DNA of 64,000 nucleotides from positions 330,001-394,000 of the forward strand of contig CATNEN010000027.1 of assembly GCA_950097015.1 (NCBI GenBank). Reading direction: 5' to 3'. Shown piece by piece: positions 57,230 through 64,000 of the stretch. The notes beneath the pieces are model-generated. The model did not search any database. It was not told where the DNA came from and saw nothing but the letters and a program-made list of their open reading frames with translations. Numbering within the stretch: position 1 is the first letter of the stretch; every line of letters begins with the position of its first letter. This DNA comes from Macrostomum hystrix (taxonomy: Eukaryota > Platyhelminthes > Macrostomidae). Made by a program: the position numbers and the translations under genes.

Positions 57230-58700
57230 ATCGTCAGAATCTTTTCTTCGGAATCGCAGCAGGATCCTTCTTCGTAATCGCCTCAAAATCCTTGTTTGGA
57301 ATCGCAGCAGGATCCTTCTTCGTAATCGCCTCAATATCCTTCTTTGGAATCGCAGCAGGATTTGTTCTTGGATCGCAGCCGGGTTTTTAGAATCGCAGCA
57401 GGATTTGTTCTCGGATCGCAGCCGGGTTTTTAGAATCGCAGCAGGATTTGTTCTTGGATCGCAGCCGGGTTTTTAGAATCGCAGCAGGATTTGTTCTTGG
57501 ATCGCAGCCGGGTTTTTAGAATCGCAGCAGGATTTGTTCTTGGATCGCAGCCGGGTTTTTAGAATCGCAGCAGGATTTGTTCTTGGATCGCAGCCGGGTT
57601 TTTAGAATCGCAGCAGGATTTGTTCTTGGATCGCAGCCGGGTTTTTAGAATCGCAGCAGGATTTGTTCTTGGATCGCAGCCGGGTTTTTAGAATCGCAGC
57701 AGGATTTGTTCTTGGATCGCAGCCGGGTTTTTAGAATCGCAGCAGGATTTGGTCTTGGATCGCAGCCGGGTTTTTAGAATCGCAGCAGGATTTGTTCTTG
57801 GATCGCAGCCGGGTTTTTAGAATCGCAGCAGGATTTGTTCTTGGATCGCAGCCGGGTTTTTAGAATCGCAGCAGGATTTGTTCTTGGATCGCAGCCGGGT
57901 TTTTAGAATCGCAGCAGGATTTGTTCTTGGATCGCAGCCGGGTTTTTAGAATCGCAGCAGGATTTGTTCTTGGATCGCAGCCGGGTTTTTAGAATCGCAG
58001 CAGGATTTGTTCTTGGATCGCAGCCGGGTTTTTAGAATCGCAGCAGGATTTGTTCTTGGATCGCAGCCGGGTTTTTAGAATCGCAGCAGGATTTGGTCTT
58101 GGATCGCAGCCGGGTTTTTAGAATCGCAGCAGGATTTGTTCTTGGATCGCAGCCGGGTTTTTAGAATCGCAGCAGGATTTGTTCTTGGATCGCAGCCGGG
58201 TTTTTAGAATCGCAGCAGGATTTGTTCTTGGATCGCAGCCGGGTTTTTAGAATCGCAGCAGGATTTGTTCTTGGAATCGCAGCAGGGTCTATCTTCGGAA
58301 TCGCAGCAGGGTCTATCTTCGGAATCGCAGCAGGATCTATCTTTAGAATCGCAGCAGGATTTTTCTTGGAATCGCAGCAGGATTTGTTGTTAGAATCGCA
58401 GCTGGGTTTTTCTTGGAATCGCAGCAGGATTTGTTGTTAGAATCGCAGCTGGGTTTTTCTTGGAATCGCAGCAGGATTTGTTGTTAGAATCGCAGCTGGG
58501 TTTTTCTTGGAATCGCAGAGGATTTGTTATTAGAATCGCAGCAGGATTTTTCTTGGAATCGCAGCAGGATTTGTTGTTAGAATCGCAGCTGGGTTTTTCT
58601 TGGAATCGCAGCAGGATTTGTTGTTAGAATCGCAGCAGGATTTTTCTTGGAATCGCAGCAGGATTTGTTGTTAGAATCGCAGCTGGGTTTTTGTTAGAAT
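57230..58700. repeat. 43-bp minisatellite, a dimer of diverged 21/22-bp half units, with older flanks
   Basis: The core (57360-58260) has about 21 nearly identical 43-bp units, each a dimer of ttcttggatcgcagccggg plus ttt and ttagaatcgcagcaggattt plus g. The flanks (57230-57360 and 58260-58700) hold the same half units in other orders and with more divergence (tcttggaatcgcagcaggat, gttagaatcgcagctggg). The dimer appears to have formed from monomers and then expanded in the centre. Confidence 0.96.
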
Positions 58701-59733
58701 TGCTGGAAAATATTTCGAAGCAGGACTCAGATTCCTGGTCTGTCTCTGGCAAGCGTTCGAGTAATTAGCGGAGCCTCACAAACTGTTCCTACCAAGTTGT
58801 TATTAGGGAGAAAATTGGTGGAATAAGTTATTATGAAATTTTCCCAAATAAATTTCCTACCGAAAAATAAGTTTCTGTCCCACAAAACAAACCGAAAAAT
58901 CAGGTCCTTCAGAGTTCTCAGAGTCTGTCTGCACTTTAATGTGTCCACTTCTGAGTGCAGTTTCTTTGATTTTAGCTTTTTTTTCTGCGGACCAGAAAAA
59001 AAGAAAAGAATTTTCATCAATCGGCACGAACTGAATCGCTTCGTCATGAAAGTCTGATTCTCCGTGTTTTCTCTGCTCTCCAATTTTTCGGGTCCTGGTT
59101 TTCCCCAAAACACATAGCTCTAGAGCTAGTTGACTCGGCTCTAAAGTGTCAGTTTCTGTTTTCTATAGTCCTGCACTAGCTCAAATAATTATTGACAGAC
59201 AGGTTGAGAAAGTCAAGAGACAATCTGGGGAAGGTCAGATCCGTACAACGGTCAGGCACTGATAATCATTGAATAGCATTGGTAGATACCTGCATAGATT
59301 AAGGGAAGATATAAATTGTTTTTGTCAGTAAATCTCTGCCAATAAAAACTGACTCAGACTAGAGGCTCCAGCGGTTCTCAAGTGCAAAAATAGCCCCGGC
59401 CAATTCCCATTCAAGGATCCCTGCAGGTTCGGGAGAGAGAGGCAGGGAGACGGGGGGAGAGAAAGAATGGAGATGGGAAATCATAGGCTGAGGGGGTGAG
59501 GGGCAGTTGGGGTGGGTGAGGAACTGCTAGAATAAGGCCGTAGGTCCATTCGCCCATCGCCACTTCACGTCTAGAGCTAGCGAGTCAGACCAGACAGACG
59601 GGCAGAGGCGGACAAGTCGGCAGCTGACGGGGTCCCAGATCCATCCCAATCCAACCCACCTGTCCCATAGCCCAGAAGTCCCGGCTAATAGTCCAGGAAT
59701 TCTCAAGCATATCTCAGCGAGCAGAGCGTCAAC
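58701..59733. other. Spacer and 5' region of the stomatin gene
   Basis: A 128-codon minus-strand frame (58727-59113) begins with GTG and shows no domain, so it is not called. The right part (59430-59480) is GA-rich, followed by CG-richer sequence that probably holds the promoter and 5' UTR of the stomatin-family gene. No TATA box is obvious. Confidence 0.4.
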
Positions 59734-59832
59734 ATGCCTCGCCCGATTGCCGAAGTCGCCTTCGCCATAGTCGCTTTTGTTGCCGCAGCAGCCGCCGTCG
59801 GAGCAGCTGCCGCAGCTTCAGTAAGTCTTTGA
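59734..59832 (+). CDS. 32-codon Ala-rich upstream ORF, or alternative first exon, of the stomatin gene
   Basis: ATG opens MPRPIAEVAFAIVAFV followed by an Ala-rich run, and stops at TGA only 7 nt before the stomatin ATG. A consensus donor GTAAGT begins at 59821 in frame, after Ala-Ser. It is either a uORF that could restrain translation of the main frame, or a first exon coding a hydrophobic, signal-like N-terminus that splices elsewhere. The sequence alone does not decide. Confidence 0.4.
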   Translation: MPRPIAEVAFAIVAFVAAAAAVGAAAAASVSL

Positions 59833-59839
59833 ACTGGCC

Positions 59840-60937
59840 ATGGCAAAGGGCGTCAGCTTCAGTTCCGATACGCGATTCAACGCAGCCATGCGCAACGGTT
59901 CTCATCATGGCTCTCACGACAGCGGAGGCGGCGGCAGCGGCGCTAGCGAAGCAGCCGGAGGCGGCGACGTCAGCGACGGTGGCAGCGGCAGCGGCAGCGA
60001 CTCGGAGGGCAGCGGAGAGTCGGTGGGTCTGTCCAGGCCAACCAGGCAGCGGCTGCAGAGATCCTTCTCTCTGGTGCCGGAGCGCCTCGGCCGCGGCTTC
60101 GGCGGCTCCCTGCAGAGCAAGCGGCCGATGCAGTTCTGCGAGCTGCTGCTGCAGGTGCTCATCGGCCTGTTGATTGCGGCCACATTTCCATTCTCCTTCT
60201 ACTTCTGTCTGAAGGTGATTGCCCAGTACGAGAGAGCGGTGATCTTTCGCCTGGGACGAATCCTCAGCGCTGACGCCAGCGGTCCGGGCCTCCTGTTCAT
60301 CATGCCCTGCATGGACAGCCTCAAGCGGGTCGACCTGCGCACGATGACCTTCGACGTGCCCACCCAGGAGGTGCTGACGAAGGACTCGGTGACGGTGGCT
60401 GTCGACGCGGTGGTGTACTATCGCATATTCGACCCGGTCATGTCGGTGGTCAACGTGGAGGACTGCAGCCGGTCCACCAAGCTTCTGGCACAGACCACCC
60501 TGCGCAATGTCCTTGGCACCGTCAGCTTGTACGAACTGCTGGCTGGCCGGGACGACTCCGCCATCGTCATGCAGGAGACGCTGGACGCTGCCACAGATAC
60601 CTGGGGCGTCAAGGTTGAGCGGGTCGAGATCAAGGACGTCCGGCTGCCGACTCAGCTGCAGCGGGCGATGGCGGCGGAGGCGGAGGCCGCTCGGGAGGCC
60701 CGCGCCAAGGTGATCGCCGCGGAGGGCGAGAAGAAGGCCAGCAAGGCGCTGAAGTCAGCGGCCCTAGAGCTCTCTGAGTGCAACCTGGCGCTGCAGCTGC
60801 GCTACCTGCAGACCCTCAGCAGCATCTCGGCCGAGAAGAACTCCACCATCATCTTTCCGCTGCCTTTGGAACTGCTGAGGTTCTTCCAGGAGTCCGGCGG
60901 TGGTCAGGACTTTTCCCAGCAGATGCCGCAGCAGCAG

Positions 60938-60997
<60 letters not shown>

Positions 60998-61135
60998 TCT
61001 TTCGTCTCTAAGACCGGCGGTTGCGGCGGCCACGGTGGCAGTCGGGCAAGCTGCACGAGGCCCGTCACAGTCAGCTCGCCCAGTCGGGTATCCAGGCACG
61101 CCCATCCTGCCGGCGGCTTCGGATCTGGTTGCTAG
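59840..61135 (+). CDS. Stomatin-family (SPFH/PHB) membrane protein with polyQ tail, 431 aa, intronless
   Basis: Single frame from ATG to TAG. Residues 1-95 are a Gly/Ser-rich cytosolic tail. Residues 101-126 form the hydrophobic hairpin with the conserved proline (IAATFPFSFYFCLKV). The SPFH domain follows: YERAVIFRLGRI (130-141), GPGLLFIMPCMD, VDLRTMTFDVPTQEVLTKD and VTVAVDAVVYYRI. It ends with RVEIKDVRLP, an alanine/glutamate-rich coiled coil with AKVIAAEGEKKASKAL, and ALQLRYLQTLSSISAEKN plus STIIFPLP. These are family signatures of stomatin/MEC-2/podocin-type proteins, which oligomerise on the inner face of the plasma membrane and modulate ion channels. The C-terminus carries a Gln run of about 20 and a Gly/Ser/Cys tail, not typical of stomatin. 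Lack of introns is unusual here and could mean retrocopy origin, although the frame is intact. Confidence 0.93.
60928..60998 (+). repeat. CAG trinucleotide tract coding polyglutamine in the stomatin gene
   Basis: A nearly pure CAG run, with single CAA and AAG interruptions near its start and a CAA at its end. It encodes a long glutamine tract after the conserved stomatin core. Confidence 0.95.
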
Positions 61136-61139
61136 GGAC

Positions 61140-61744
61140 GGTTGCTAGGGACGGTTGCTAAGGCCCTCTTCACCCCAAAAATAGCTGTCAGTGTTGTGTA
61201 CTCTAACACTCTCAAACTCTAAGGCCGATTTTTGTAGTTCCTATCACATTTATCCCTTGTGAGCCCATCTCTATTTGCAAGCTCGATTTAAACTGAAAAG
61301 TTTTTTTGCCCACTAAGCGTTTGTTCAAAGTTACTTTTTTTCTCTTCGTGTGAATGTCTCCATTTTATAAATGCTCCGATTTTTTTCTTCACAATCAATT
61401 ATCTCGTTTGCCCCCAATGTCTCAAAAATTGTACTTGTACTTATTCACCTATTTTCTTAACTGAATTCAATTATCGTTGACACCTTTCAGACCCTCGAGC
61501 TTGTGCTCAAAAATGGGTTGAGTCGTTTCGTCGATGCTCAACAGAAAGCAGCTCCCGTCTTTCCCATTGCAAATGGGAAGTTGTGACCCCTACTACTTTG
61601 CTACAAATTTTCCGTGACACTTTTCAAACGATCCTTATCCTGGTTGGTCGATGGTTCGATTTCCCTCCCTGTACAAATCGCTAGATCCTCTAGTTCGAAC
61701 CGGCTACGAGTCTTTATGAAAATTACTTGGACTGCTTAGACTCC
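61140..61744. other. 3' flank of the stomatin gene
   Basis: Immediately after the stop there are three copies of ggttgctagggac-type sequence (61127-61160), then AT/T-rich unique sequence. No further gene. Confidence 0.4.
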
Positions 61745-62495
61745 ATAACCATTGAGTGGATTCCACCATCCATGACCATAGAGTGGATTCCATCATCCAT
61801 GACCATAGAGTGGATTCCATCATGACCATAGAGTGGATTCCATCATCCATGACCATAGAGTGGATTCCATCATCCATGACCATTGAGTGGATTCCATCAT
61901 CCATGACCATAGAGTGGATTCCATCATTCATGACCATAGAGTGGATTCCATCATCCATGACCATAGAGTGGATTCTATCATCTATGACCATTGAGTGGAT
62001 TCTATCATCCTTGACCATAGAGTGGATTCCATCATCCATGACCATAGAGTGGATTCTATCATCCATGACCATAGAGTGGATTCCATCATCCATGACCATA
62101 GAGTGGATTCCATCATCCATGACCATAGAGTGGATTCCATCATCCATGACCATAGAGTGGATTCTATCATCCATGACCATAGAGTGGATTCTATCATCCA
62201 TGACCATAGAGTGGATTCTATCATCCATGACCATAGAGTGGATTCCATCATCCATGACCATAGAGTGGATTCTATCATCTATGACCATTGAGTGGATTCT
62301 ATCATCTATGACCATAGAGTGGATTCTATCATCCATGACCATAGAGTGGATTCCACCATCCATGACCATAGAGTGGATTCCATCATCTATGACCATTGAG
62401 TGGATTCTATCATCTATGACCATTGAGTGGATTCCACCATCCATGACCATAGAGTGGATTCCATCATCCATGACCATAGAGTGGATTCCACAGTC
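61745..62495. repeat. Minisatellite, 27-bp unit
   Basis: About 28 copies of atccatgaccatagagtgg plus attccatc. Two variable sites (cca/cta and ata/att) alternate, and one 18-bp short unit occurs near 61815. The period is a multiple of three, so frames on both strands are open for up to 277 codons (for example DDRIHSMVM repeats); these are artefacts. Confidence 0.97.
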
Positions 62496-62499
62496 TATG

Positions 62500-62774
62500 T
62501 TAATTCGCTGCTGTACAAATTTTATTGGTCTGAACAATTTAGCTTTCGCCTAATGAGTTTCGAACAATGTATTGAAAAATATTTTCTGCTATTGCTAAGA
62601 AAATGGTGTGGTAGACAATTTTTTATGCAGTGTGCCGTAAGTTAATAGTATGTTGCTGATAGCTACGGTATATGTTTCTTATCTTTTGCTTAAATTAAAT
62701 TAGAACTAACATCAAAACATTTTGCTAACTTTTTTCATGAACTTAATTTCTTAATGTCATTTATCCATAAAAAA
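62500..62774. other. AT-rich unique spacer
   Basis: No feature recognised. Confidence 0.4.
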
Positions 62775-62860
62775 TTGTCCGCGTAGCGTAGTGGTGAGGA
62801 CTGGCGATTTTTGACGCAGCGGTCGGGGATTAGAATCGCAGCTACGAAGCGGAAATGTTG
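62775..62860 (+). mobile_element. tRNA-like remnant, probable SINE head
   Basis: It contains gtccgcgtagcgtagtggtg, similar to box A of animal tRNA-derived SINEs, and ggtcggggattagaatcg, similar to box B, about 35 nt apart. The arms do not pair well enough for a functional tRNA. No family B body follows. Confidence 0.5.
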
Positions 62861-63660
62861 ACATATTTTGAGGTATTTGAATCTCTAAACTAAAATGACT
62901 TTAGCCATAGACTACTGCCGCAGATAGCGAGTGCACACAAACACTGCTCCACTGTGGGTGATACGCATCTTAAACTGAAAATTGAGTATGTGTTATAAAA
63001 GCAGCTCATGCTCAAACTGCTGTACCTAAGACCCGACTTCCGCATTCTAGTTGAGTGCATTTCTCGCATAGGAGGTTAATTTTAGGTGGGGTTTGGGTTA
63101 AATGTATTGGAAAATCATTGTGAGCCCATGCACCTGTCTGTCCTGCCTGCTTGGGGGAGGTGAGTTACAAAAGCAGCAGGGAAGGATTCTGGTCGCATCT
63201 TCAAACTGCAGATTCAATCGGCGACTGAATCTGAGGAAGAAAAAACGGCTGCTGCCGCTGCTGCTGCTGCTGCTGCTTAACAAGAGCTAAGAAATAAAAA
63301 CGCTGGCTGCACATCCTACGCTCTGGATGACATGGGAACGGGTAAGTGACACAAAGGGTTCGCTTTTTTGTCTATAGTCATTCCCCATAATGGCGACCCG
63401 TCTGCAGTGAGAAATGAAGGAGTAAGATGAACATTTATGCACAAAAATTAAACTAAGAAACTGGGACCCGTACGGAGACGAAGAAAGCATTGCTAGAGGC
63501 TGGTGAAGAATAGTAATGAGTTGTTCATTAGAACTACTGACTCCTGAGATGAGATTGGGAAAGAAGAATGGTCTCAGAAGAGTCGCAAACGAAGTAAACG
63601 AAAATGAGAGACACATTAGGAAAGACATTGTGAAATATAATAATATAAGAGAGAGATAAA
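62861..63660. other. Spacer, nothing recognised
   Basis: Contains a short CTG run (63245-63280) but no convincing exon. A 126-codon minus-strand frame (63287-63667) shows no domain. Confidence 0.4.
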
Positions 63661-63661
63661 G

Positions 63662-63890
63662 AGACAAGCAAACAGAGTGTGAGAGAAGGAGAGAGAGGGA
63701 GAGTGAGAGAGGGAGAGTGAGAGAGAGGGAGAGAGAGGGAGAGAGGGAGAGAGAGGGAGAGAGGGAGAGAGAGGGAGAGAGGGAGAGAGAGTGAGAGAGG
63801 GAGAGTGAGAGAGAGGGAGAGAGAGGGAGAGAGGGATCAGAGAGGGAGAGAGGGAGAGAGTGGGAGAGAGAGCGGGAGAGAGGAGAGAGG
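63662..63890. repeat. Purine-rich GA microsatellite/minisatellite
   Basis: A pure-purine tract with few interruptions, built of gagagaggga-type units of 8-10 bp. As a long homopurine stretch with mirror symmetry it is a second candidate H-DNA former. Confidence 0.95.
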
Positions 63891-63949
63891 ACACTGCCCT
63901 TTGAATTTCAAAAATCTAATGTTGGAATCGATTCCGATATGTATCGAAA

Positions 63950-64000
63950 AAATTGAAATCAGGATTCGAACCAAGGCAACTCCAGACGCGTTTCGCTCTT
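63950..64000 (-). mobile_element. tRNA-like head cut by the window edge
   Basis: On the minus strand it has a box-B-like ttggttcgaatcctg preceded by aagagcgaaacgcg. A box B this good with T-rich sequence after it suggests the head of another tRNA-derived SINE. The upstream half lies outside the window, so a true tRNA gene is not excluded. Confidence 0.4.

Noticed and set aside
58727-59113. 128-residue minus-strand frame
   Set aside because: It starts at GTG, overlaps equally long frames on both strands, and shows no family features.
61704-62553. Repeat proteins on both strands (DDRIHSMVM and related)
   Set aside because: Frames come from the 27-bp array and run into unique sequence only briefly.

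Overview
This is a gene-sparse piece of a nuclear animal genome. The genes have GT-AG introns, and their products include metazoan-type families: neuronal calcium sensor, ribosomal protein eL34, TDRD3, an LSM12-like protein, a DNase I-type nuclease, GGACT and a stomatin. tRNA-derived SINEs sit in introns and between genes. Several genes have a pyrimidine-AG acceptor just upstream of the ATG, which fits either a 5' UTR intron or spliced-leader trans-splicing. The whole picture suggests a spiralian, perhaps a free-living flatworm such as Macrostomum, but the sequence alone does not prove this.

The dominant feature is tandem repetition. About twenty minisatellite arrays with largely unrelated monomers (about 9 to 48 bp) occupy, by my rough addition, around two fifths of the window. 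The largest are a 23-bp array of about 6.9 kb (20570-27445), a roughly 20-bp array of about 4.9 kb (8330-13210) and a 30-bp array of about 3.3 kb (37035-40350). Several show higher-order repeats, meaning blocks of many monomers copied as units. Most long open frames in the window are artefacts of these arrays.

Layout. 1-4000: three short-period arrays. 4120-4959 (+): the last two exons of an EF-hand calcium sensor. 5.3-6.85 kb: 36-bp and 30-bp arrays. 7519-8092 (-): a two-exon secreted cysteine-rich protein with a TATA box, directly in front of the 4.9-kb array. 13.5-18.4 kb: four more arrays. 18715-27974 (-): a Q-rich protein gene whose two introns are filled by minisatellites. 28-31 kb: arrays. 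31.5-32.2 kb: a SINE and GGACT (-). 32.3-36.1 kb: AT-rich and repeat-free. 36250-36783 (+): RPL34. 37-40.4 kb: the 30-bp array. 40603-41199 (+): an LSM12-like protein. 42818-45940 (+): TDRD3, with a coding minisatellite. 46549-51024 (-): a seven-exon DNase I-like gene with a novel C-terminal tail and introns loaded with SINEs and another dispersed repeat. 52629-54093 (-): an RG-rich protein with a coding 30-bp repeat and its 5' end unresolved. 54.1-56.7 kb: AT-rich. 57.2-58.7 kb: 43-bp array. 59840-61135 (+): an intronless stomatin-family gene. 61.7-64 kb: arrays and tRNA-like remnants.

The genes do not form one pathway. The one thematic pair is TDRD3 next to an LSM12-like protein, both RNA-associated families on the same strand about 1.6 kb apart. 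I reconstructed exon joins by eye from reading-frame phase and family resemblance; transcripts would settle them.
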